NCBI GenBank assembly: GCA_021323735.1
Contig: JAJPKM010000030.1
Coordinates: 1 to 39,185, forward strand
Direction of reading: 5' to 3'
DNA from: Gammaproteobacteria bacterium
Lineage (GTDB): Bacteria; Pseudomonadota; Gammaproteobacteria; Steroidobacterales; Steroidobacteraceae
DNA length: 39,185 nt
In this document: piece after piece, positions 1 through 7,744 of the stretch
Layout of the letters: the number at the start of each line of letters is the position of its first letter
How positions within the stretch are numbered: position 1 is the stretch's first letter
Translations under genes and position numbers: made by a program
The notes under the pieces: model-generated
What the model was told of the DNA's origin: nothing
The model's database searches: none
What the model saw: the letters and a program-made list of their open reading frames with translations, nothing else

Positions 1-109
1 ACCCTTGAAGGTGCCTTCCGATCAGCTCGCCTCCATGCTCGGCATCACCAGCGTCTCGGTCGTCAAACACCCCAGCACGCTCGCTCTCAACGATACCGCG
101 CTCGGCTAA
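1..109 (+). CDS. C-terminal end of an unidentified protein (5' end outside window)
   Basis: The frame beginning at base 2 is open and ends at TAA 107-109, giving about 35 residues that end in NDTALG. The codons are GC-rich in third position, like the neighbouring genes, which supports coding. The fragment is too short for me to assign a family. It lies 33 bases upstream of the cupredoxin gene on the same strand, so it may belong to the same redox operon, but nothing visible in the fragment shows its function. Confidence 0.55.
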   Translation, partial: PLKVPSDQLASMLGITSVSVVKHPSTLALNDTALG

Positions 110-142
110 GCGTTAACCGTTCAAACAGTAAAGGGTAATTAC

Positions 143-487
143 ATGATTCTGAAACGAAGTCGACTGCTGCTGACAGCCGTCAGCATGGTGTCGCTGTGGG
201 GCATTGGCGCCTCAATCCCCTCGGTTGCGGACACGCCGGACTCGAGCAAGGTGGTGGTCAAGGATTTCAAGTTCAATCCGACACCGCTCACCGTCAAGGC
301 CGGGACCACGGTGACTTGGACCAACAAGGACGATGACGTGCACACCGTCGTCAGCGACACCGGAGCATTCAAGTCGGGAGCCATGGATACGAACGACAGC
401 TTTTCGTTCAAGTTCGACAAGCCCGGCACGTATCATTTTACGTGCTCACTTCATCCGCGCATGGTCGGGACCATCGTGGTGCAGTAA
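143..487 (+). CDS. Exported cupredoxin (plastocyanin/amicyanin-like blue copper protein)
   Basis: This 114-residue protein has a basic N-terminus and a hydrophobic segment (about residues 8-29) typical of a Sec signal peptide, so the mature protein should be periplasmic. The rest is one cupredoxin domain. The type-1 copper ligands are visible as His67 (in DDDVHTV), Cys101, His104 and Met107, with the C-x2-H-x2-M spacing of amicyanin and pseudoazurin. Such proteins carry single electrons between periplasmic redox partners. It is followed after 3 bases by a membrane-anchored cytochrome c, a natural electron partner, so co-transcription is likely. An AAGGGTAA stretch at 131-138 may act as the ribosome binding site. 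The family call is firm; the physiological partner is inferred. Confidence 0.92.
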   Translation: MILKRSRLLLTAVSMVSLWGIGASIPSVADTPDSSKVVVKDFKFNPTPLTVKAGTTVTWTNKDDDVHTVVSDTGAFKSGAMDTNDSFSFKFDKPGTYHFTCSLHPRMVGTIVVQ

Positions 488-490
488 TCC

Positions 491-1006
491 ATGCCCAAGA
501 CCGCAAAGATTGTTTTGATTGTGGTCGGCACCCTCGCCGCTCTGGCGATCGGCGGGGGCGCTTTTATCGGCTTCGGTGTCTACAACATCGGCGCCGACGA
601 TCATCACACGCCGCTCACCCTGGCGTTGATCGAGCAGCTGCGCGACCGCTCCATTGCTGCGCGCTCGAGCTCCATCGATGCCCATTACATCGAGGATCCG
701 GTGCGCATCGCCGCCGGTGCCAAGCACTATGCGACGCTGTGCGTCGGCTGCCATATGGCCCCCGGGGTCACCAAGTCCGAGATGCGCATAGGAATGTATC
801 CGCGTCCGCCGAACTTGGCCCAAGGCGAGTTGCTGCAAGCGCAGCGCGCGTTCTGGATCATCAAACACGGTATCAAAATGAGCGCCATGCCCTCCTGGAG
901 CAAGACTCTGGACGATGCAGCCATCTGGGATGTGGTCGCCTTCGTGCGCAAATTGCCCGACATGACGCCTGAGACCTACCAACAGCTCTCCGAGCACACC
1001 CCGTAA
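491..1006 (+). CDS. Membrane-anchored c-type cytochrome
   Basis: This 171-residue protein has an N-terminal hydrophobic segment (about residues 6-30) that acts as an uncleaved anchor or signal, followed by one cytochrome c domain facing the periplasm. The haem site CVGCH is at residues 84-88. Met133 in the KMSAMPSW stretch is the likely sixth iron ligand. A PPNL motif and the C-terminal helix with WDVVAFVRKLP are typical of cytochrome c class I/cbb3-type domains. The gene starts 3 bases after the cupredoxin stop, which suggests translational coupling and a shared electron-transfer chain. The terminal oxidoreductase is not visible here and may lie upstream of the window. Confidence 0.93.
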   Translation: MPKTAKIVLIVVGTLAALAIGGGAFIGFGVYNIGADDHHTPLTLALIEQLRDRSIAARSSSIDAHYIEDPVRIAAGAKHYATLCVGCHMAPGVTKSEMRIGMYPRPPNLAQGELLQAQRAFWIIKHGIKMSAMPSWSKTLDDAAIWDVVAFVRKLPDMTPETYQQLSEHTP

Positions 1007-1011
1007 AGGCA

Positions 1012-1401
1012 ATGCCCATGCTCAACCGCGCCCCACAGGTCCGAATCGATTTCGCCAAACACGCGCATGTGGGACCCGGGAAAATCGAGCTGCTCGAAGC
1101 GATCCGCAACGCAGGCTCTCTCTCCCAGGCGGCACGGGACTTGCGCATCAGCTATCGCCACGCCTGGCAGCTGGCCGAAAGCCTCAAGGGTGCCTTCCAG
1201 GCACCCGTCACCCACGCCACCCGCGGCGGCAACGGCGGCGGCGGTATCTGCCTCACCGGCTTCGGCGAGTCCCTGGTCGAGAACTACCGCTCCCTCGAGC
1301 GCGAGCTCAGCGCTCTGGCCGCCTCCCGCCTGCAAGACATCACCGCCCTCTCCAATGACCAGGGTGCCCTGCTCTTCGCGGTCCCGGTGGTGCTGAAGTG
1401 A
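1012..1401 (+). CDS. ModE-type winged-helix transcriptional regulator (DNA-binding domain only)
   Basis: The 129-residue product matches the N-terminal domain of ModE-like/LysR-type HTH regulators. An HTH runs through about residues 24-60, with the family pattern GSLSQAARDLRISYRHAW. A glycine-rich stretch (GGNGGGG) follows, then LTGFGESLVENYR, as in ModE wings. The C-terminal TOBE/Mop molybdate-binding domains of full ModE are absent, so it cannot be assumed to sense molybdate. It starts 5 bases after the cytochrome gene and its stop overlaps the next start, so it is part of the same operon and may control it. ATG 1018 is an alternative start. Confidence 0.85.
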   Translation: MPMLNRAPQVRIDFAKHAHVGPGKIELLEAIRNAGSLSQAARDLRISYRHAWQLAESLKGAFQAPVTHATRGGNGGGGICLTGFGESLVENYRSLERELSALAASRLQDITALSNDQGALLFAVPVVLK

Positions 1402-1643
1402 ACGCCGCCAAGCCCTGGCGTGTTGCCGCATTGTGGGCCGTCCTGACCCTGTCCTCACTGGCCATGCTGGGGCTGTTTTGGCGCTTTCCGCTTCCGACCT
1501 GCCTGGGCAGCATTGCCTTTCTGGCTGTTCTGCTGCGCATCGTTCGATTCGCGCGGCTGATGGATTCGGGCACGGACTCGGAAGATGGCGAGGATGTCCT
1601 TCTCGAAGACGGTACACCCGGTTCCGGGGTACCTTCGTTATAA
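1398..1643 (+). CDS. Small membrane protein of unknown function
   Basis: The 81-residue product starts with GTG overlapping the preceding stop (GTGA, 1398-1401), a typical coupled operon junction. It has two hydrophobic stretches, about residues 8-29 and 35-50, separated by a short WRFPLP turn, and an acidic C-terminal tail (DSEDGEDVLLEDG). This suggests a two-helix inner-membrane hairpin with a soluble tail. I do not recognise the family. Its position behind a cupredoxin, cytochrome c and regulator suggests an accessory role in that redox system. Its TAA stop overlaps the convergent reductase gene's stop in the palindrome TTATAA (1638-1643). Confidence 0.65.
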   Translation: MNAAKPWRVAALWAVLTLSSLAMLGLFWRFPLPTCLGSIAFLAVLLRIVRFARLMDSGTDSEDGEDVLLEDGTPGSGVPSL

Positions 1644-2861
1644 GGCGGCGTCCGCCGGAATCTGTTTAGGTAAGGGTTCCGATACGGAGTCGAAGCTGAT
1701 TCCGGCCTTGGCCAAACGACCCAACAATGCCTCTCCCAGTCCGGTCACAGGCGTGAGCACCCCGCCGGGCAGTGACTTCACATCCGTACCGCGCAATTGC
1801 GTCTGCGTCAGCACGAACGCCGACTCGCACAGACACTTGACCGTGATGCGGTTTCCCGCATCGCCTTGGCCCTTGAAGGTGCCCCGCAGGCGCTTTCCAT
1901 TTCTCGCCACGGCGATGAACTCGCATTGGAAAAATCCGCCGTCCATGACCTTTTCCGAAGGTCCCTCACCGGGCTTCGGCAACAGCCGCCGGATGATGCG
2001 TCGGCCAATCCCCGATGCGGCAAGCGCTTCGAATGCCTTGCCGCCGATGAGTACGGCGCGGGCGGTCCGGGCACTACCGAACTTCGAATATTCCTGGTAG
2101 TCGAAACATGTCCCAAGGAGCGCCTGGGTCCGCCGCACGACCCGAGTGTTGATCGACCCCATGAGAAAGGGTGCCACCCACTTGCCCACCTCTGCGTCGA
2201 AGCCAACCGCGGCAGGATCCGCCTGGCGCGCACGCTCCTCCGGCGTGTGCGCCGCGGGATCGGGGTCCAATAGAAAAGGATCCCGGGCCACCGCGATTTG
2301 TCGCGTTTCCATCATATGGAGGAATGAAGCCACCGTGCCGCCGTTGAAGCCGCCGCCGACCTGAAAATACGCAGAAACGCTCGTACACTCCGACTGCAGC
2401 TCGTCGCGCACGCGGCGCCCCATGAGCCATGCGCCAAAATCCGAGGGAATCGAATCGAAACCGCAGCACGGCACGATGCGCGTCCCGTCGGCCGCCGCCT
2501 GCACATGATGTCGATCGATTTGGCGGCGGATCCATGGTGTCTCGCCGGTGATATCGCAATAATGCGTGCGATTGCGCACGCAGGCCTCGACCAGCTTCGA
2601 TCCGTAAAGACCGAACGGTCCCGCCGTGGTCGCAACGACCCGGGTTTGCGCCGCCAACGTGTCGAGTGCACGGTCGTCCTGCGCGTCGGCAACCAACACG
2701 TCCACCCCTGCCGAATTGACACTCTCGAGCTTGGATCGATTTCGCCCGGCGATCGCCCAACGCAAACCGCCCGGCGCGAATTGCTTGCAGTAGGCGACGG
2801 TCTGTCTGCCGGTGAATCCTGAGGCTCCGTAAAGAACGAGGTCGTATTTGCGGTCGATCAT
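1638..2861 (-). CDS. Saccharopine dehydrogenase-like NAD(P)-binding oxidoreductase (trans-acting enoyl reductase family)
   Basis: The 407-residue protein opens with a Rossmann fold (YDLVLYGASGFTGRQT, glycine motif at about residues 12-18), then the IAGRNRSKL stretch common to the saccharopine dehydrogenase-like superfamily. Mid-protein motifs (TTAGPFGLYGSKLVEACV, HYCDITGE, CCGFDSIPSD) match the subgroup that includes mycobacterial trans-acting enoyl reductases. These act on enoyl thioesters or related lipid intermediates with NAD(P)H. The length is normal for the family (about 390-420). No polyketide synthase lies nearby, so the substrate is unknown. The gene runs opposite to the redox operon, and the metallo-hydrolase gene starts further upstream on the same strand with a 17-base gap. 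Confidence 0.88.
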   Translation of the reverse strand: MIDRKYDLVLYGASGFTGRQTVAYCKQFAPGGLRWAIAGRNRSKLESVNSAGVDVLVADAQDDRALDTLAAQTRVVATTAGPFGLYGSKLVEACVRNRTHYCDITGETPWIRRQIDRHHVQAAADGTRIVPCCGFDSIPSDFGAWLMGRRVRDELQSECTSVSAYFQVGGGFNGGTVASFLHMMETRQIAVARDPFLLDPDPAAHTPEERARQADPAAVGFDAEVGKWVAPFLMGSINTRVVRRTQALLGTCFDYQEYSKFGSARTARAVLIGGKAFEALAASGIGRRIIRRLLPKPGEGPSEKVMDGGFFQCEFIAVARNGKRLRGTFKGQGDAGNRITVKCLCESAFVLTQTQLRGTDVKSLPGGVLTPVTGLGEALLGRLAKAGISFDSVSEPLPKQIPADAAL

Positions 2862-2878
2862 GTGACTTACCTATTGAC

Positions 2879-3823
2879 CTATTGATGACCGTACCGCACC
2901 TCCATGGTGGGGTGACGACTGACGAGGTCCTTGAGCATCAGCAGGCTCTTGAGGTTCATCGGCTGGTCGGTCGTGTAGCTGCCGGGCTCCACGCCGTGTT
3001 CCCAGCCCCAGCGCGTATGTGAGGTATCCCCAGTGAGCAATACCGGCCCCTTGGGTGTGCGAATGACATATGCCGTGCTACCGGGCGTATGCCCCGGAAC
3101 GCTGATGGCAAAGGCAGAGCCGTCACCGAATATGTCCACGACCTCGCCGATGAGCACATCCTTGCGGGCATTGTCCAAATGGAATGGCCATTCCTGTAGG
3201 TCTGCCTTGCCTTGCAGCAGCCTCGTCGTGGTGCCTCGAACAAACATATTTTGGAACGATGTCCGCGTCGATTCGCCGCGGCCCACATAGAGTGGAACGT
3301 CGCTTGGGATGTCCGGCATGCCGGAAATGTGATCGATGTGCAGGTGAGTAAAGAAAATGCCCTGAATACCCCCCGGACTTTGCGCAACGATTTGTGACGT
3401 ACTGGTTCTTACCTGCATTTTTCCCACCGGGACGACCAAGGGGATCAACCAGAACACACCGTGGCCGTTGGGGTCGTCGACCAATTGTTGCGAAACGCCG
3501 GTGTCCACCAGGTAGGTTCCGAATTTCGGGTGCCGCAGCACGTGCGCGAAAACATGGATCGGCTCCGGATGATCAGTCAGATGGGCCTGTTGTGCTGCCG
3601 CGCTTTTGAGATTCAGCAAGCCCGAAAGCGGCACCGTCCAATCGGCACTGTTGATGGTTTCCAATTCGATCGGCCCAGGTTCATCGACCAGCTTCTCCAT
3701 CTCGACCAGGTTGGAAACTCTCCCCAGCCTCGACTGGACAACCCGGTGGTCGCTCAGGCCACAGCCTTGGCACACCGTCAGCACGCTCAGAACGACCAGC
3801 CATCTTGTGCTTACCATTCTCAA
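2879..3823 (-). CDS. Exported metallo-beta-lactamase-fold hydrolase (N-acyl-homoserine-lactonase-like)
   Basis: The 314-residue protein has a hydrophobic N-terminus ending in CQGC. This could be a Sec or lipoprotein signal, but the residues before each Cys do not fit a good lipobox. The zinc ligands of the family are complete: HLHIDH at residues 160-165, His245 in PGHTPGS, Asp266 in TGDTSH and His313 at the end. Similar architectures include AHL lactonases and related lactone or ester hydrolases, and the substrate cannot be read from sequence. It is the first gene of a minus-strand pair, followed 17 bases later by the saccharopine dehydrogenase-like gene, so the two are probably co-transcribed. 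Confidence 0.88.
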   Translation of the reverse strand: MRMVSTRWLVVLSVLTVCQGCGLSDHRVVQSRLGRVSNLVEMEKLVDEPGPIELETINSADWTVPLSGLLNLKSAAAQQAHLTDHPEPIHVFAHVLRHPKFGTYLVDTGVSQQLVDDPNGHGVFWLIPLVVPVGKMQVRTSTSQIVAQSPGGIQGIFFTHLHIDHISGMPDIPSDVPLYVGRGESTRTSFQNMFVRGTTTRLLQGKADLQEWPFHLDNARKDVLIGEVVDIFGDGSAFAISVPGHTPGSTAYVIRTPKGPVLLTGDTSHTRWGWEHGVEPGSYTTDQPMNLKSLLMLKDLVSRHPTMEVRYGHQ

Positions 3824-3930
3824 AATCTCTTGTTTTAATACGACTTTCGAACAGTGCCATTCTACGCCGGAAGCCGGCGCCTGAAGACAGAGCGATGTTG
3901 ACCTTCAATATGATGTGCTGATGCGGATCT

Positions 3931-3944
3931 TTTGCATACAATAG
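3931..3944 (+). promoter_or_regulatory. Possible -10 element/operator half-site upstream of the PanE-like gene
   Basis: The stretch GCATACAAT (3934-3942) contains TACAAT, a fair -10 hexamer, about 63 bases before the chosen start. The same 8-mer GCATACAA recurs at 7712-7719 in front of the FAD/Fe-S dehydrogenase gene, and a related GAATACAAT is at 7648-7656. I see no convincing -35 hexamer at the right distance. Half-sites of this kind resemble GntR-family operators, but no such regulator is encoded in the window. Confidence 0.3.
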
Positions 3945-4004
3945 CCATACCATCTCGCGCTTCGCCAAGCGTGATTGCGTCGAGTGAACTCAGCGAGGAA
4001 ATCA

Positions 4005-5072
4005 ATGGCAGCTCACAACATACTGATTCTCGGAGCCTCCTACGGCTCCCTCCTGGCATCCAAGCTCCTGTTTGCGGGCCACAAAGTCTCCTTGGTCTGC
4101 TTGCCGCCCGAGGCCGATCTGATCAACGCGGAAGGGTTTCGCGTGCGGATGCCGGTCAAGGGTCGCCAGGGAATGATTGAAATCGACTCGCGCAAGCTGC
4201 CGGGAAAAGTGTCTGCGGGATCAGCCAGTGATTATGATCCGCAACACTTCGACCTGGTCGGTCTCGCCATGCAGGAGCCGCAATACCGCTCGCCAGGGGT
4301 ACGCGAACTGCTTGGAGCCATCGCGAGGTCGAAAGCCCCGTGCATGTCCATCATGAACATGCCGCCGCTTCCCTACGTGAAGCGCATCCCCGGACTGAAT
4401 CACGCCGCGCTGGCGCCTGCCTACACCGATCCTGGCGTCTGGGATCACTTCGATCCTGCGACCATGACCTTGTGCAGCCCCGACCCGCAGGCGGTGCGGC
4501 CGCCCGAGGAGAAGGTCAATGTACTGCAGGTCACGCTGCCGACCAACTTCAAGGTCGCGCGCTTCGACGATGAGCGCAAGACCTCGATTTTGCGCGATCT
4601 TGCCAATGACATCGAAGCGGTGCGCATGGACACGCCCGAGGGGCTGATCGAACTTCCGGTAAAGCTCAAGTTGCACGATTCGATCTTCGTGCCGCTGGCG
4701 AAGTGGGCCATGCTGCTGGCCGGCAATTACCGCTGCATCACCCCCACGGGGATGCGCACGGCCCAGGAAGCCGTGCACTCCGTGATCCAGGAGTCGAAAT
4801 CGATCTATGATTTCGTCAACGACCTATGCGTGACGCTCGGCGCCGCACGGTCCGATCTGGTGCCGTTCGAGAAATATGCGGCCGCGGCGCAAAGCCTCAC
4901 CCGTCCGGCGTCGGCCGCTCGCGCCCTGCAGAACGGCGCCACTCACATCGAGCGCGCGGATAAGCTCGTGCAACTCATTGCACGCCAGAAGGGTGTGAGC
5001 CATCCTGCCATCGACGCCATCGTCGCGCTCGTTGACCAGCGGCTCGAGGCCAACCGCAAGAAGGCCGCCTGA
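4005..5072 (+). CDS. Ketopantoate reductase-like (ApbA/PanE superfamily) dehydrogenase
   Basis: I place the start at ATG 4005, preceded by GAGGAA at 3995-4000. An in-frame TTG at 3975 has no such site. The 355-residue product begins with a Rossmann segment (NILILGASYGSLLASKLL) whose motif is GASYGS rather than a strict GxGxxG. It continues with ApbA/PanE-like N- and C-terminal domains (KLHDSIFVPLAKWAMLLAGNYRC, then TGMRTAQEAVHSVIQES). It is longer than classic PanE (about 300), and I do not see the canonical catalytic context, so it is unlikely to be the pantothenate enzyme. A 2-oxoacid or 2-hydroxyacid dehydrogenase role would fit the neighbouring hydroxyacid/glyoxylate genes, but that is inference. 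Confidence 0.75.
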   Translation: MAAHNILILGASYGSLLASKLLFAGHKVSLVCLPPEADLINAEGFRVRMPVKGRQGMIEIDSRKLPGKVSAGSASDYDPQHFDLVGLAMQEPQYRSPGVRELLGAIARSKAPCMSIMNMPPLPYVKRIPGLNHAALAPAYTDPGVWDHFDPATMTLCSPDPQAVRPPEEKVNVLQVTLPTNFKVARFDDERKTSILRDLANDIEAVRMDTPEGLIELPVKLKLHDSIFVPLAKWAMLLAGNYRCITPTGMRTAQEAVHSVIQESKSIYDFVNDLCVTLGAARSDLVPFEKYAAAAQSLTRPASAARALQNGATHIERADKLVQLIARQKGVSHPAIDAIVALVDQRLEANRKKAA

Positions 5073-5157
5073 CCCTAAGGGACATCAGGCCGCGATTGGC
5101 CGCGCGCTGCTGATTGCGAATCGGGAGGTCGCGTACCTTACTGTCTATAATTCCTGT

Positions 5158-6390
5158 CTAGAATTGCTGGTCGGGTTTCATGGCAAAGGCAACCACGGCG
5201 CCGACGAGCATCAGACCCATCGAACCGATGAATGGCCAGTCCCAATTGCCGGTCGCATCGATGACCCAACCGCTCACCACGGGACTCAATATCGCCGCGA
5301 GCGCGGAACCGGTATTCATCAGCCCGCTGGCCGTCCCGGAATACTTGGGCGCGATATCCATGGGTATCGCCCACATCGGACCGATGGTCATCTCCGCGAA
5401 GAAGAATCCCAGGCTCAAGGCAATGGCCGCCACCGTGGAATCGTGGACGAATAAAACCGGCAACAGCGATGCCAACGCCGCCAGATTGCAGACCATCACC
5501 ATGTAGCTGCGCGCCTTGGTGCGGTTCTGCGTGCGCTTGAGCAACCAATCGGTGATGTGCCCGCCGAGCCAATCGCCCAGCACGCCGGCGAAGAACACGC
5601 CGGAAGCGAAGACCGCCGAATTCTTCAGGTTCATCTGGTAGTTGTGCAGAAAGAACTGCGGAATCCAGGTCAAGAAAAGCCACAAGGTCCAACCGTAGCA
5701 GAAATAGACCAAGGTTACCGGCAGCATGCGTTTGATCAGCGCCTTCCACGGTACCGCCGGCGTTTCCTTCACCCCGACGTAGGGCGGGAGAATCTCGATC
5801 TCCTGCGGGGTGATCTTGGCGTGATCGCGCGGGTCGTCGCGGAAGTACCAGCGCCAGACCACGGCCCAGACGAAGCTCAAGATGCCGAGCGCGATGAAGG
5901 CGCCGCGCCAGCTGAATGCGATCATGAGCCAGGTCACGATGGGCGGTGTAATGGCATTGCCGATCCGGGCGAAGGCATGCGTGACACCCTGTGCAAAGCC
6001 ACGCCGATGCGGCGGACTCCAGTTCGACATGGCCCGCGTCGCGGTCGGGAAGGTCGCGCCCTCGCCAAGGCCGAGCAACACGCGCGCGACGAGCATCGAC
6101 ACGAGGCCCGTCGCCATGCCGGTCAATATGGTCGCGCCCGCCCAGATGATGGAGCAGATGGTCAACGTTCGGCGCGGACCGAAGCGGTCGCCGACCCAGC
6201 CGCCGATGATCTGGAAAATCAGGTAAGGATAGGCGAATGCGGAAAAGACCAGACCGACCTGCAAATTCGACAGATGAAACTCTTTGCCGAAGCCGATCGC
6301 CGCCGTGCTCACGTTCACTCGATCCATGTAAGTGATCAAGTACATCACGCACAGCAAGAGCAGTACCCGGGTGGTCGAGCGGTGTAGCAT
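5158..6390 (-). CDS. MFS transporter, anion:cation symporter (ACS)-like
   Basis: The chosen start at 6390 (MLHRSTTRVLLLL) lies 16 bases after the aminotransferase stop. An in-frame ATG at 6441 would overlap that gene by 35 bases. The product has about 410 residues and twelve predicted membrane helices. It carries the MFS loop motif GGWVGDRFGPRRT between helices 2 and 3, and TM1 ends in ITYMDRVNVS, which is typical of the anion:cation symporter family (phthalate, hexuronate and galactonate carriers). It probably imports an organic acid with protons. Cotranscription with the aminotransferase and divergence from a 2-hydroxyacid dehydrogenase suggest a hydroxy- or keto-acid substrate, which is inference. 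Confidence 0.9.
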   Translation of the reverse strand: MLHRSTTRVLLLLCVMYLITYMDRVNVSTAAIGFGKEFHLSNLQVGLVFSAFAYPYLIFQIIGGWVGDRFGPRRTLTICSIIWAGATILTGMATGLVSMLVARVLLGLGEGATFPTATRAMSNWSPPHRRGFAQGVTHAFARIGNAITPPIVTWLMIAFSWRGAFIALGILSFVWAVVWRWYFRDDPRDHAKITPQEIEILPPYVGVKETPAVPWKALIKRMLPVTLVYFCYGWTLWLFLTWIPQFFLHNYQMNLKNSAVFASGVFFAGVLGDWLGGHITDWLLKRTQNRTKARSYMVMVCNLAALASLLPVLFVHDSTVAAIALSLGFFFAEMTIGPMWAIPMDIAPKYSGTASGLMNTGSALAAILSPVVSGWVIDATGNWDWPFIGSMGLMLVGAVVAFAMKPDQQF

Positions 6391-6406
6391 GGGGTCGTCC
6401 GGAAGT

Positions 6407-7633
6407 TTAGTGAGTGCGGGAGTCGGCGCCGCCGAATACATTCATGACGGCTTGAACGCCGCTGCCGGCGAGATGGACGCCGGATGCCTTCAGACCCATC
6501 TCGCAGCCTGCGATGGTGGCCACCAGGGTGAGATCGTTGCTGTCTCCCAGGTGGCCGATCCTGAACATGCGCCCTTTCAGCTTTCCAAGCCCCGTGCCCA
6601 GCGACAGATCGAAGCGCTCATAGATGAGTTTTCGTACCACGTCGGCGTCCACGCCCGTCGGCATGACCACGCCGGTCAGCACCGGCGAGCAGGCACGCGC
6701 CTCCACGCACTGAATGGGAAGCCCCCAGGCCTGCACCGCGGCGCGCACGCCCCGCGCCCAGCGCTCATGGCGGGTGAACACCGCGTCAAGTCCTTGCTCC
6801 AGCAGCATGTCGAGCGCCTCGGACAGGCCGTAGAGCAAATTCGTGTTCGGCGTATACGGCCAGTACCCCCCGCGATTCATCTCGATGATGTCGTCCCACG
6901 CGAAAAATGAACGCGGCAACCGGGTGGTCTTCGATGTCTCTAGAGCCCGCGCCGAGACCGCATTGAAGCTGATGCCCGGCGGCAACATCAGTCCCTTCTG
7001 CGAGCCGCTCACCGTGACATCGACGCCCCACTCATCGTGGCGGTAATCCACGCACGCAAGACCCGAAATGCTGTCGACCATGAGCAGCGCCGGATGTTTG
7101 GCGGCGTCGATCGCGCGGCGCACCGCAGGGATGTCCGAGGTCACGCCGGTGGAGGTTTCATTGTGCACGACGCAAACCGCCTTGATGCGATGCTGCGAAT
7201 CTCGCCTCAGGCGTTCCTCGACCAGCTCCGCCTGCACGCCTCGGCGCCAGCTGAATGCGTTCGGGAATTCCGCATCGTCGCCCTGCCCGGCGATGAATTC
7301 CGTGTGGATACCGAGCCGTGTCGCCATTTTCTGCCACAAGGACGCAAAATGACCCGTCTCATACATGATCACGTGATCTTGAGCGCTTAAGGTGTTGGTC
7401 AACGCGGCTTCCCATGCGCCGGTGCCCGAGGCCGGATACACGATGATGGGCTGCTGCGTCTTGAAAATCTGCTTGAGCCCGGCGAGCACCTTCATCCCTA
7501 AGGCAGCGAATTCCGGACCGCGATGATCGATGGTCGGCAGGCTGATCGCCCGCAGGATCCGATCCGGCACCGGACTCGGGCCGGGAATTTGCAGGAAGTG
7601 TCGACCGCTCCCATGGAAATCAAGCTTCAGCAT
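6407..7633 (-). CDS. Pyridoxal-phosphate aminotransferase, serine/alanine-glyoxylate aminotransferase family
   Basis: The 408-residue class V aminotransferase begins with the family hallmark PGPSPVPDRILRA (about residues 18-30), followed by DHRGPEF and a TGAWEAAL segment that contacts the cofactor phosphate. Asp187 in LLMVDSISG pairs with the pyridine nitrogen. Lys213 in VSGSQKGLMLPPG is the Schiff-base lysine. Length and motifs match alanine- or serine-glyoxylate aminotransferases, which convert glyoxylate to glycine using an amino donor. The MFS gene follows on the same strand. The divergent neighbour is an FAD/Fe-S 2-hydroxyacid dehydrogenase, the kind of enzyme that can generate glyoxylate or another 2-oxoacid, so together they form a plausible catabolic module. 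Confidence 0.92.
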   Translation of the reverse strand: MLKLDFHGSGRHFLQIPGPSPVPDRILRAISLPTIDHRGPEFAALGMKVLAGLKQIFKTQQPIIVYPASGTGAWEAALTNTLSAQDHVIMYETGHFASLWQKMATRLGIHTEFIAGQGDDAEFPNAFSWRRGVQAELVEERLRRDSQHRIKAVCVVHNETSTGVTSDIPAVRRAIDAAKHPALLMVDSISGLACVDYRHDEWGVDVTVSGSQKGLMLPPGISFNAVSARALETSKTTRLPRSFFAWDDIIEMNRGGYWPYTPNTNLLYGLSEALDMLLEQGLDAVFTRHERWARGVRAAVQAWGLPIQCVEARACSPVLTGVVMPTGVDADVVRKLIYERFDLSLGTGLGKLKGRMFRIGHLGDSNDLTLVATIAGCEMGLKASGVHLAGSGVQAVMNVFGGADSRTH

Positions 7634-7647
7634 AGCACCCCAGCTTA

Positions 7648-7660
7648 GAATACAATATTC
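7648..7660. promoter_or_regulatory. 13-bp palindrome in the divergent promoter region
   Basis: GAATA-CAA-TATTC is a perfect 5+3+5 inverted repeat. It lies 15 bases upstream of the aminotransferase start and 85 bases upstream of the dehydrogenase start, in the only intergenic space they share. It could be an operator controlling both directions, or part of a -10 region for the minus-strand gene. The related GCATACAA half-site is at 7712-7719. No binding protein can be named from this window. Confidence 0.35.
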
Positions 7661-7744
7661 GATTGCAGATCGCCCTGGACTCGTGAGTTTATACCGGCTG
7701 CGCGATCGGCTGCATACAAAGTCTCAGGCCTTTCAGGAGCGCAG

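Noticed and set aside
5141-5165. Imperfect repeat CTGTCTA(T/G)AATT with 13-base period at the end of the MFS gene
   Set aside because: Two short copies at a gene end between convergent genes could arise by chance. The small AATTC/GAATT hairpin is too weak to call a terminator.
5557-6387. 276-residue plus-strand ORF inside the MFS gene
   Set aside because: Its composition is Arg/Pro/His/Asp-rich, typical of an antisense shadow. The opposite frame encodes a full 12-helix transporter.
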